This document shows, one piece after another, positions 56,875 to 64,000 of a stretch of 64,000 nucleotides of DNA. The stretch comes from Oscillospiraceae bacterium (GTDB lineage: Bacteria; Bacillota; Clostridia; Oscillospirales; Ruminococcaceae): assembly GCA_025758045.1 (NCBI GenBank), contig CP107208.1, positions 1,922,001 to 1,986,000 on the forward strand, written 5' to 3'. The notes under the pieces are model-generated. The model was not told where the DNA came from. It made no database searches and saw only the letters and a list, made by a program, of their open reading frames with translations. How positions within the stretch are numbered: the stretch's first letter is position 1; each line of letters begins with the position of its first letter. The translations under genes and the position numbers were made by a program.

Positions 56875-58011
56875 ATGCCAGCGCCGCAGGAACCGCGCAG
56901 CCCGCGCCCCGAAACTGAATATACCTGGCAGGGGGATTGGGCACGCCCCACTCCGCCGCCTGAGCAGCCACCCCGCCCGGCCCCGACCGACCGCCAGCGG
57001 AGGCAAGCTGCTCGCCGCCGCCGGGAAATGCGCCGTCGCCGCCGCCGTGCCGCCTTTTTGGGCACGGCAGCGGGTATCCTGGCGCTGTCCGGCATCATCA
57101 CGCTGATCCTGCCCAAAAGTGTGAAAGGCGAGACCGAACCCGAAGCCCCGGCAGTAACGGGCACCACCCAGCTGGTGGCCCCGCTGCCCTACACGGGCAC
57201 CAACAGCAGCGATACCAGCGGCACCGTGCAGACTCTCAACTGGGGCACCGTCGGCCCGCAGCAGCAAAGCGCCGATACCGGCTACACCTACACCGCCACA
57301 CCGCAAAAATCTGTGCAGTTGGGCGAGTTTGGCCGCGTGAGCACCAGCTGGTTTGCCGATGCCGCTTTCCTGGGTGACTCCCTCACCGCAGGCTTCTGCG
57401 CCAACGAGTACAACATCGATGTGGGCGGTGCGCTCATCTGCGGCTACCGCAGCATCAGCCCCAACACCATCGTCAACCGCACCACTGTCACCAACCCTGA
57501 CCGCGGCGAGGAAGTAGCCCTCGACGTGCTGGCCGCCAACCAGCCCGCCAAGCTCTACATCCTGCTGGGCACCAACGCCCTGGTGCAGACCGGCAACGAG
57601 GACAGCTTCATCAATTACTACGCCCGCATGCTGGACGAGCTGCGCGCCGCGCTGCCCAACACCACCTTTTACGTGCAATCCATTCTGTGCGCCACGCAGG
57701 AGACCGTCGAGGACGACGCCCCCGGCCTTTCGCCGGACCACATCGGCCCCATCAACCAGCAGATCAAGGCCCTGTGCGAGGAGCGCGGCCTGTACTACCT
57801 GGACTTGAACGCAGAGTTCAGCGACGAAAACGGCTACCTGCTCACCGATTACGCACAGCCGGACGGCATCCATCTGACGGTTTCGGGCTACAACAAGTGG
57901 GTCAGCTACCTGTGTACCCACACGCCTTACAGCAAAAACAATCCCTATCAGCCCGGCAGCACCTACTACCTCAGCGAGGAGATGCAGAGCCAGCTGGCCG
58001 ACCTGCCGTAA
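56875..58011 (+). CDS. Membrane-anchored SGNH/GDSL hydrolase
   Basis: The 378-residue product has a long Pro/Arg-rich cytoplasmic start (including an 8-of-9 Arg stretch near residue 52), one membrane segment (AAFLGTAAGILALSGIITLI) and an extracellular SGNH esterase domain. Block I is DAAFLGDSLTAGF, the Gly/Asn block is LYILLGTNALVQTG and the Asp-x-x-His block is QPDGIHLTVSGYNKW. Such enzymes often deacetylate surface glycans. AGGAGG precedes the ATG. The TAA stop lies within the TAAAA duplication left by MITE copy 3. Confidence 0.87.
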   Translation: MPAPQEPRSPRPETEYTWQGDWARPTPPPEQPPRPAPTDRQRRQAARRRREMRRRRRRAAFLGTAAGILALSGIITLILPKSVKGETEPEAPAVTGTTQLVAPLPYTGTNSSDTSGTVQTLNWGTVGPQQQSADTGYTYTATPQKSVQLGEFGRVSTSWFADAAFLGDSLTAGFCANEYNIDVGGALICGYRSISPNTIVNRTTVTNPDRGEEVALDVLAANQPAKLYILLGTNALVQTGNEDSFINYYARMLDELRAALPNTTFYVQSILCATQETVEDDAPGLSPDHIGPINQQIKALCEERGLYYLDLNAEFSDENGYLLTDYAQPDGIHLTVSGYNKWVSYLCTHTPYSKNNPYQPGSTYYLSEEMQSQLADLP

Positions 58012-58013
58012 AA

Positions 58014-58105
58014 GGTAATGCCGCACAATTCTGGCCTGACGGCCTAAGCACCGCTTCGGCGGCTGCGGCATGCCATATCGGCACTTAGAATTGTGCGGTA
58101 TTGCC
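58014..58105. repeat. MITE-like element, copy 3 (92 bp)
   Basis: The ends GGTAATGCCGCACAATTC (58014-58031) and its complement (58088-58105) are flanked by TAAAA (58009-58013 and 58106-58110). The interior keeps the end-proximal arms but lacks the central GATAATAC palindrome seen in copies 1 and 2. Confidence 0.82.
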
Positions 58106-58136
58106 TAAAAGGAAAGTATTGCAGAAGGAGCATCGT

Positions 58137-59483
58137 ATGCAGAATCAGGATGAGGGGCCGCGCTACACAGACCCCGGCCACCCCTACAGCGGCAGTGACG
58201 GCCGCTACCAAAACCAATATTCCACCCGGTCCCGCCGCCCGGCAGACAAGCCGTTCCAGTTCCCCTGGTGGGCCATCGTCATCCCGTTTTGCATCGGGAT
58301 GTGGCCTGTCGGCATCGCCTTTATCATCATGAACAAGCTGATGAAAGAGGGCAAGATGGCCGACTTTGAGGAGCGTGCCCGACAGCGGACATCCCAGTTT
58401 ACCCATACCTCCCGCACCACGACCGGATCGGATGGCCGGACCGTTTACGAGGCCCAGTTCCGCCGCGTGGACGAGAGCGGAACGTCCACCAGCCGGAACG
58501 CGGACGCAAACACCCCCATTTATGGCCGCAGCGTCCCGCCGCAATCGACTGTGGAGGCCGCCGAAAAGCAGAGCAAAAAGACCGGTGCCGCTACGGCGCT
58601 GACCGTGGCGGGCGTTGCGCTGCTGATCTGCGCGCTGATCGCCCTGCCGGATGGCATCTTCTGGCTGCCTGATGCGCTGGCCGAGGGCGGCTACTACTGG
58701 CGCTGGCTCATCGAGGACAGCATGCCCATGCTGATTGCCGCGGCGGGCGGCATCGGCTGCCTGTTCGGCGCCCACAAGCTGCGCACCGGCAACCGCCTGC
58801 GCAAAAAGATCGCCAATATCGTCGGTGATTCGCAGTATATGTACATTGAGGACATTGCCGCTGCCATCCCCTGCGGCTATGACAAGTGCCGCAAGCACCT
58901 GGAAAACTGCATCGATGCCGGTGTCTTTGGCCCGGACGCCTACCTGGATATGAAGCGCCGCTGCCTGGTGGTCAAGGGCAAAGCCCCCGAAACGACTGCC
59001 CCCAAGGCCCCCGCCAAAACGCAGGAGACCCAGGCCCAAACGGCCAAAGAGGCCGCGCAGACCAAGGACCGGTACCAGAAGATCCTGGACGAACTGCGCC
59101 GCGTCAACGATGCCATCCCCGACGAGGAGATGAGCGACAAGATCAGCCGTCTGGAGGCTGTCTCGGCCAAAATTTTTGAGCAGGCCAAAACCGACCCCGA
59201 CAAGCTGCCCCGCATGCGCAAGTTCATGGACTACTACCTGCCCACCTCGCTGAAGCTGCTGCAAGCCTACGCTGAGCTGGATTCCCAGGGCGTCGAGGGC
59301 GAGAACATCACCGAGTCCAAACACCGCATTGAGCAGACGATGGACACGCTGGTGCATGCCTTTGAGACCCAGCTGGACCAGCTGTTTGCCGCCGATGCCA
59401 TGGACATCAGCGCCGACATCGACGTGATGCAGAACATGCTGCGCGCAGACGGCCTGACCGGGGATACCCCCTTTAAACAGTAA
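58137..59483 (+). CDS. Long XpaC-like membrane protein
   Basis: The 448-residue product has an N-terminal polar region, one membrane segment (PWWAIVIPFCIGMWPVGIAF), two more (TALTVAGVALLICALIALPD and the SMPMLIAAAGGIGCLFGAH region), and a winged-helix-like stretch (SQYMYIEDIAAAIPCGYDKC). Its C-terminal XpaC domain (FMDYYLPTSLKLLQAYAELD, LDQLFAADAMDISADIDVM) closely parallels the shorter XpaC at 52297. GGAG precedes the ATG at 58137. It lies just after MITE copy 3 and before the second ABC exporter. Confidence 0.82.
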   Translation: MQNQDEGPRYTDPGHPYSGSDGRYQNQYSTRSRRPADKPFQFPWWAIVIPFCIGMWPVGIAFIIMNKLMKEGKMADFEERARQRTSQFTHTSRTTTGSDGRTVYEAQFRRVDESGTSTSRNADANTPIYGRSVPPQSTVEAAEKQSKKTGAATALTVAGVALLICALIALPDGIFWLPDALAEGGYYWRWLIEDSMPMLIAAAGGIGCLFGAHKLRTGNRLRKKIANIVGDSQYMYIEDIAAAIPCGYDKCRKHLENCIDAGVFGPDAYLDMKRRCLVVKGKAPETTAPKAPAKTQETQAQTAKEAAQTKDRYQKILDELRRVNDAIPDEEMSDKISRLEAVSAKIFEQAKTDPDKLPRMRKFMDYYLPTSLKLLQAYAELDSQGVEGENITESKHRIEQTMDTLVHAFETQLDQLFAADAMDISADIDVMQNMLRADGLTGDTPFKQ

Positions 59484-59570
59484 CGGCAGCCCTGCGCCCG
59501 CCGCCCTATGGGCGCAAAGCGGCGCGGCCCGCCCCCAAAAAATCAAAACTTTACTAGGAGCCATTTTCCA

Positions 59571-60371
59571 ATGCAAGGTAAAACCACCGCCCAGCTGCGC
59601 GGCAGCTGGCACAATTTTTCCAAGTACCGGCCGCTGATCCGCGAGCTGGTCACCCGCGACCTCAAGGTAAAATACCGCCGCAGCTTCCTCGGCTATGTGT
59701 GGAGCATCCTGAACCCCCTGCTGATGATGCTGCTGCAAACGCTGGTATTTTCCTATATGTTCCGCTTCCAGATCGAGAACTTCCCGCTCTACCTCATCTG
59801 CGGCAACACGCTGTTCAACTTCTTTAACGAGAGCACCAATATGGGCATGGGCAGCGTGCTGGGCAACTCGTCCCTTATCAAGAAGGTGTACGTGCCCAAG
59901 TTTATTTTCCCCATCAGCCGTGTGGTGTCCAGCTTTGTTAACCTGCTGTTCAGTCTGGCGGCTATCATTCTGGTCATGCTCATCACCCGCTCGCCCTTCC
60001 ACCTGACCATTCTGCTGGTATGGGCGCCGTTGGTGCTACTGTTTCTGTTCACCTGCGGTATGGCGCTGCTGCTGTCGGCGCTGGCGGTCTACTTCCGCGA
60101 CCTGCAATACCTGTACGGCATCGTTACCATGGCCTGGATGTACGCCACACCGTTGTTTTACCCCATCTCGGCTTTACCGCCTTTTATGGTGGCGATCGTT
60201 AAGCTGAATCCGCTGTACCACTATATCAACTGTATGCGGTGCCTGGTCATGTACGGCACGGTGCCCGGCCCCAACACCTGGTTTGCCTGCATCGTCTGTG
60301 CTGTGGGCGTGATGGTGGTAGGCCTGGCGGCTTTCCGCAAACTGCAGCGCAACTTTATTCTGTATCTGTAA
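59571..60371 (+). CDS. Second polysaccharide ABC exporter, permease subunit
   Basis: The 266-residue ABC-2 permease resembles the one at 23133: LVTRDLKVKYRRSFLGYVWS, then LNPLLMMLLQTLVFSYMF, and six membrane segments ending KLQRNFILYL. Start ATG 59571 follows AGGAG. Its ATPase follows at 12 bp. The exporter probably serves a different surface glycan from the first one, given its different neighbours. Confidence 0.92.
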   Translation: MQGKTTAQLRGSWHNFSKYRPLIRELVTRDLKVKYRRSFLGYVWSILNPLLMMLLQTLVFSYMFRFQIENFPLYLICGNTLFNFFNESTNMGMGSVLGNSSLIKKVYVPKFIFPISRVVSSFVNLLFSLAAIILVMLITRSPFHLTILLVWAPLVLLFLFTCGMALLLSALAVYFRDLQYLYGIVTMAWMYATPLFYPISALPPFMVAIVKLNPLYHYINCMRCLVMYGTVPGPNTWFACIVCAVGVMVVGLAAFRKLQRNFILYL

Positions 60372-60383
60372 GGAGTTCCCCCT

Positions 60384-61124
60384 ATGCCCATCATTCAGGT
60401 GGATAACGTCTCGATGCGGTTCAACCTGGCACAGGAAAAGACCGAGACGCTGAAAGAATACACCGTAAAACTGCTGAAACATCAGCTTTTCTTTAACGAG
60501 TTCTACGCTTTGCAGGACGTGTCCTTCTCCATCGAGCCCGGCGAATCTGTCGCGCTCATCGGCCGCAACGGCAGCGGCAAAAGCACGATGCTCAAACTTA
60601 TCGCCGGTGTCATGTATCCGTCCAAAGGTTCGGTGCGGGTCAATGGTGAGATCGCCCCGCTGATCGAGCTGGGCGCCGGTTTCGATATGGAGCTGACCGC
60701 CCGCGAGAACGTTTACCTCAACGGCGCCGTCCTGGGGCATGACCGTGCCTATATGGATGAGCACTTCAAGAATATCATCGACTTTGCCGAACTGTGGGAT
60801 TTTGTCGATGTGCCGGTGAAAAACTACTCTTCCGGCATGATCGCCCGCTTGGGCTTCTCCATCGCTACCGAGGTGCGGGCCGACATTCTGGCCTGCGACG
60901 AAATTTTGTCGGTGGGCGACTTCATGTTCCAGCAGAAATGCCACGACCGCATGGAACAGATGCTTTCCGGCGGTACGACGCTGCTTTTCGTCAGCCACGA
61001 CATCAACCAGGTCAAGCAGCTCTGCAAGCGCGCTATCTGGATCGATCATGGCCACCTGCGCGGAGACGGCCCCTCGGCTGAAGTGTGCGATGCTTACGTG
61101 GCCGCCATGCAGCGCGGGGAATGA
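60384..61124 (+). CDS. Second polysaccharide ABC exporter, ATP-binding subunit
   Basis: The 246-residue ATPase has Walker A LIGRNGSGKSTMLKLI, signature YSSGMIARLGFSIATE, Walker B ILACDEIL and switch His in LFVSHDINQVK. It has no C-terminal glycan-binding extension. The opening VDNVSMRFNLAQEKTETLKE is close to that of the ATPase at 23943, so the two exporter pairs are paralogous. Confidence 0.93.
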   Translation: MPIIQVDNVSMRFNLAQEKTETLKEYTVKLLKHQLFFNEFYALQDVSFSIEPGESVALIGRNGSGKSTMLKLIAGVMYPSKGSVRVNGEIAPLIELGAGFDMELTARENVYLNGAVLGHDRAYMDEHFKNIIDFAELWDFVDVPVKNYSSGMIARLGFSIATEVRADILACDEILSVGDFMFQQKCHDRMEQMLSGGTTLLFVSHDINQVKQLCKRAIWIDHGHLRGDGPSAEVCDAYVAAMQRGE

Positions 61125-61134
61125 AAGGAACGCT

Positions 61135-62919
61135 ATGCTGAATAAAAAACAGAATATTCTGCGCGAAACTTTGACAGTGGTGCTGCTGCTGGCAAGCGTT
61201 GCGCTGGCGGAATACTGGTTTTTCCAGCTCTGGCGGCTGGATTGGAAGGTGCCCATGCTCTACGGCGGCGACGGCATCTACTGGGTGGGCCAGATCCAGC
61301 GCAGCTTTGGCGAGCTGACCGGCTCCCTGGGGTGGCCGTTCTACCAGGCCCCCAGCCCCTACGAGCCGAATTATGACCTTGTCTACGACATTTTTGTGGC
61401 CTTTGTGGGCCTGTTTACCAAGGATACCGGCACGGTGTTCAACCTGTATATCCTGGTTATCCCCTTTGCCAATGCGCTGGCCGGGTACACGGTATTCCGC
61501 ATGGTGGGCATGCGCCGGTGGCTGTCCTACGGCTTCGGCATGACCTTCGGCCTGTGTGCCTATGTGCAGCAGCGCCTGGGCGGCCACATGATGCTGGCCG
61601 CCGTGGAGTTTGTGCCGTTCTCGGTCCTGCTCTGCCTCTGGTGCGCAGAGGACCCCAATTTTAACAAGCCCGGCAAAGGCTTCTTCAAAAATAAGCGCAA
61701 CTGGCTGGCTCTGGCTATGGCCTGGGGCATCGCCAACAACGGTGCGGCCTACTACCCGTACTTTACCTGCTTTTTCCTCTGCGTTACGGCCCTCTGCCTG
61801 ATGCTGCGTGACCACGCCTGGAAGCCCGCCGTGCCCTGCCTGGTCACCATCGGCGAGATCGTCGCCTGGATGGTGCCGGATTTCTTCCCCATGGTGCTGG
61901 GCAAGCTGGTGGGGGTTGGCAGCACCATCACCAACGGCGTCTACCGCAGTCCGGTGGGTGCGGACATCTACAGCCTGCGCATCAGCAGTTTGCTGCTTTC
62001 GCCCAACGGCTTTGGCATCGGCAAGCTGACGCGGTGGATCCAGCGCTACTTCCAGATCCTCTCCACCGACGAAGGCCCCATGTACAACGAGAACAGCTAC
62101 GGCTATCTCGGCATCATGGGCATCATCGGATTTTTGTTTCTGATCCTGATGCTGCTGCGTAACTGGGATTGGAAGGCCGGCCGTACCGAGCACCCCGAAC
62201 TGGGTGACCGTGTCTGGCTGCTCAGCCGGCTGAACGTTATGGCGCTGCTGCTGGCCACCCTGGCCGGCTTTGGCAGCATCATCGGCATTTTTATCCGCTT
62301 CATCCGCGGGTACAACCGCATCAGCCCGTACATTATCTTCTTCGCGCTGCTCACCATGGGCCTTACGGCAGAAAAGCGCCTGACCCAGCGCACCGGCAAA
62401 TCCAGGGCGGCCTTTGCCGCGGTGCTGGCGGTGCTGCTGGTCTTCGGCTTCTGGGAGCAGCAGGGGCTTTACAATCCTAAGTACGAATCCGTACAGGAGA
62501 CCTGGCAGCAGGACGAGGACTTTATGGCCGAGGTCGAGTCGGCGGCAGGGGAGGGCGCTATGATCTTCCAGCTGCCCTACATGAAGAACTTCGAGAACGG
62601 CCCCCAGAATAAAATGTGGGACTACACGCTGCTGCGCGGCCCGCTGCACAGCAAAACGCTGAAATTCAGCTACGGCGCAGGCTACGGCACCGAGAACGAC
62701 AACTGGTACAAGGCGACCAGCGAGCTGGAGCCGGAGGCTATGGTCGCCGAACTGCGCGCCCAAGGCATGGCGGGCATCTACCTGGACCTGGACGGCTACA
62801 CCGAGGAAGAACAGCAGCCCACCCTGCAGGCGCTGATCGACGCCGCGGGCTGTGACGAAAGCGATGTCATCATCAGCGAGGGCGGCACCCTGTGCTACAT
62901 CCCGCTGGGGAAAGGATGA
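61135..62919 (+). CDS. Polytopic membrane protein, GT-C glycosyltransferase-like
   Basis: The 594-residue product has about 11-12 membrane segments and a C-terminal soluble part (from about residue 450) with MIFQLPYMKNFENGPQNKMW and an AGIYLDLDGYTEEEQQ loop. An acidic motif in the first outside loop (LYGGDGIYWVGQIQ) fits GT-C enzymes that use lipid-linked sugars. GAAAGGAA precedes the ATG. It starts 10 bp after the ABC ATPase, so it probably acts on the exported glycan. The exact family is not certain. Confidence 0.72.
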   Translation: MLNKKQNILRETLTVVLLLASVALAEYWFFQLWRLDWKVPMLYGGDGIYWVGQIQRSFGELTGSLGWPFYQAPSPYEPNYDLVYDIFVAFVGLFTKDTGTVFNLYILVIPFANALAGYTVFRMVGMRRWLSYGFGMTFGLCAYVQQRLGGHMMLAAVEFVPFSVLLCLWCAEDPNFNKPGKGFFKNKRNWLALAMAWGIANNGAAYYPYFTCFFLCVTALCLMLRDHAWKPAVPCLVTIGEIVAWMVPDFFPMVLGKLVGVGSTITNGVYRSPVGADIYSLRISSLLLSPNGFGIGKLTRWIQRYFQILSTDEGPMYNENSYGYLGIMGIIGFLFLILMLLRNWDWKAGRTEHPELGDRVWLLSRLNVMALLLATLAGFGSIIGIFIRFIRGYNRISPYIIFFALLTMGLTAEKRLTQRTGKSRAAFAAVLAVLLVFGFWEQQGLYNPKYESVQETWQQDEDFMAEVESAAGEGAMIFQLPYMKNFENGPQNKMWDYTLLRGPLHSKTLKFSYGAGYGTENDNWYKATSELEPEAMVAELRAQGMAGIYLDLDGYTEEEQQPTLQALIDAAGCDESDVIISEGGTLCYIPLGKG

Positions 62920-62922
62920 CCG

Positions 62923-64000
62923 ATGGAGCGTAACAACCTCAAAAAAATTACCGGGAGCCGCTGGTTTTTGCCCGTGGTCTGCGCGGTGTCCTTCGTGTTC
63001 GGGTGGTGGTATCTCAGCATCACCACCTGCGCGCCCTTGGGCGGCGATGACGAGATCATCAATCTGCAGAATTACTACTACATCACCCACACTCCCTGGT
63101 GGCAGGTGGTGCTGACTCACGCCAAGGAAATTTTGAACCAGCTGGCCCTGCAAAGCCCCCGCTTCCGGCCGTTTTCCTCGCCGCCGGTCCGCTCTCTCAA
63201 CAGCTGGTTCCTGGGCGATCTGGTGGTCTACCGGCTGTACATCCTGGCATGGACCTATGCGGACATCGCCCTGACGGCCTGGCTGACCGCCAAGGCCACC
63301 CACAGTAAAAAGCTGGGCGCGCTGGCGTTCTGCCTGCTGCCCATGATGTTCTCCCTCTGGCAGGACGCCACGGGCAACAGCATGTACTCCTACGGCGCGC
63401 TGGCCCAAAGTACGCTGCTGCCGGTGCTGCTGGCGGGCCTGTGCATGCTGCGCTGGCAGGATACCCACCATATGCGGTGGGCGGTGCTGTCGGCTTTCTT
63501 CATGTTTATGGCCTGCGGCACCTTTGAAATCGGCTTTACCTACATTGCGGCGCTGTTCGGCTTCGCATGGCTCTACACCGGCTCCGGCAAGGTGCTGCCT
63601 GCGCTGCGTCTTTGTCTGGCACCGCTGGCGGGCGAAATCATCAGCTTCGGCTTCAATATGGGCTCGCGGGCGGTCAATGCCATGCGCGATACCGGCGCAA
63701 CGGACATCGGCGGCATTTCCCCCAACTTTGATCTGCCGCTGGTGCTGCGCACCTGGGTGATGCAGATGTCGGCGGGGTTCCCCCTCAACGCCATGATCTT
63801 TGGCAAGATCAAACCCAGCAACGTGCAGCCCTCGGATGTTATCTGCGGCATTGCGCTGGCAATTTGCGTGGTGGCGGCACTGGCTGTGCTGGACCGTCTG
63901 CCCACCCGCAAGGAAAACCTGCTGCTGTTTTTGACGGGGCTGGCACTGCTGTCTGCGCCGTCCTTACTGATTGGCCTTTCGCCCAAATACCAGAACGGCA
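62923..64000 (+). CDS. Polytopic membrane protein, truncated by window end
   Basis: The open frame runs from ATG 62923 (MERNNLKKITGSRWFLPVVC) past the window edge, giving at least 359 residues. It has many hydrophobic segments (LPVVCAVSFVFGWWYLSI, LGALAFCLLPMMFSLW, LLLFLTGLALLSAPSLLIGL) and an early acidic loop (APLGGDDEIINLQNYYYI) of the kind seen in membrane glycosyltransferases. It starts three bases after the preceding gene's stop and belongs to the same operon. Confidence 0.75.
   Translation, partial: MERNNLKKITGSRWFLPVVCAVSFVFGWWYLSITTCAPLGGDDEIINLQNYYYITHTPWWQVVLTHAKEILNQLALQSPRFRPFSSPPVRSLNSWFLGDLVVYRLYILAWTYADIALTAWLTAKATHSKKLGALAFCLLPMMFSLWQDATGNSMYSYGALAQSTLLPVLLAGLCMLRWQDTHHMRWAVLSAFFMFMACGTFEIGFTYIAALFGFAWLYTGSGKVLPALRLCLAPLAGEIISFGFNMGSRAVNAMRDTGATDIGGISPNFDLPLVLRTWVMQMSAGFPLNAMIFGKIKPSNVQPSDVICGIALAICVVAALAVLDRLPTRKENLLLFLTGLALLSAPSLLIGLSPKYQNG

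Noticed and set aside
58044..60002. 652-codon minus-strand open frame
   Set aside because: Antisense to the long XpaC and the ABC permease, which have clear motifs and ribosome-binding sites.
61033..63471. 812-codon minus-strand open frame opposite the membrane protein genes
   Set aside because: Antisense shadow of two hydrophobic proteins; the composition is unlike a real protein and it lacks start signals.

Overview
The window looks like chromosomal DNA from a gut butyrate-producing Firmicute of the Oscillospiraceae/Ruminococcaceae (Subdoligranulum, Gemmiger or Faecalibacterium type). The basis is a GC-rich low-GC-phylum gene set, strong GGAGG ribosome-binding sites, TTGACA/TATAAT promoters with 17-bp spacers, and a complete acetyl-CoA to butyrate pathway ending in phosphotransbutyrylase and butyrate kinase. 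This placement is inference; no 16S gene is present.

Layout. 1-1.1 kb: rplM-rpsI with a leader and terminator. 1.1-8.2 kb: an accessory island with a frameshifted ORF, an AgrA/AgrC-like two-component pair whose kinase is split by an IS110-family element, an orphan pseudo-receiver and a large lipoprotein. 8.5-9.8 kb: a G5/3D cell-wall protein. 9.8-19.4 kb: the butyrate locus, with ptb-buk on the minus strand and coaD, thl, crt, hbd, bcd, etfB, etfA on the plus strand. 19.6-22.3 kb: a purine permease, a lipoprotein and 5-formyl-THF cyclo-ligase. 22.5-28.8 kb: a surface polysaccharide operon (rfbC, ABC exporter, two tandem-domain glycosyltransferases, an orphan FakA-like domain), ending at a terminator split by an IS3 element. 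30.1-32.4 kb: tsaE-tsaB-rpiB-upp, divergent from rodA. 34-36 kb: a DUF711 protein and an ACT-domain protein. 36-39.8 kb: an LRR, VWA and MoxR-type ATPase operon with a frameshift in the ATPase. 39.9-46.5 kb: MATE exporter, a palindrome-rich spacer, a subtilisin-like lipoprotein, glnS, dapL and a flavin-binding protein. 46.6-50.6 kb: mreC-like, PBP2, MinD-like and mgsA genes. 50.9-59.5 kb: HAD phosphatase, a DNA glycosylase, an XpaC-TelA-LemA-TPM group, an SDR, an SGNH hydrolase and a second XpaC. 59.6-64 kb: a second polysaccharide ABC exporter and two large polytopic membrane proteins, the last cut by the window edge.

The most notable find is the IS110-family element at about 2.89-4.43 kb. 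Its 5' non-coding end can be folded into a 5' hairpin followed by two similar internal-loop structures, the architecture of a bridge RNA. One loop strand is complementary over 12 bases to the exact kinase site where the element sits. Joining the two element ends recreates a TTGACT-17-TATTAT promoter pointing into that RNA. Removing the element restores a continuous 438-residue kinase.

A second find is a family of three MITE-like elements (236, 172 and 92 bp) with shared 18-bp inverted ends and flanking duplications. One sits immediately after a promoter -10 box and one sits on a stop codon. No CRISPR array, rRNA or tRNA gene was seen.
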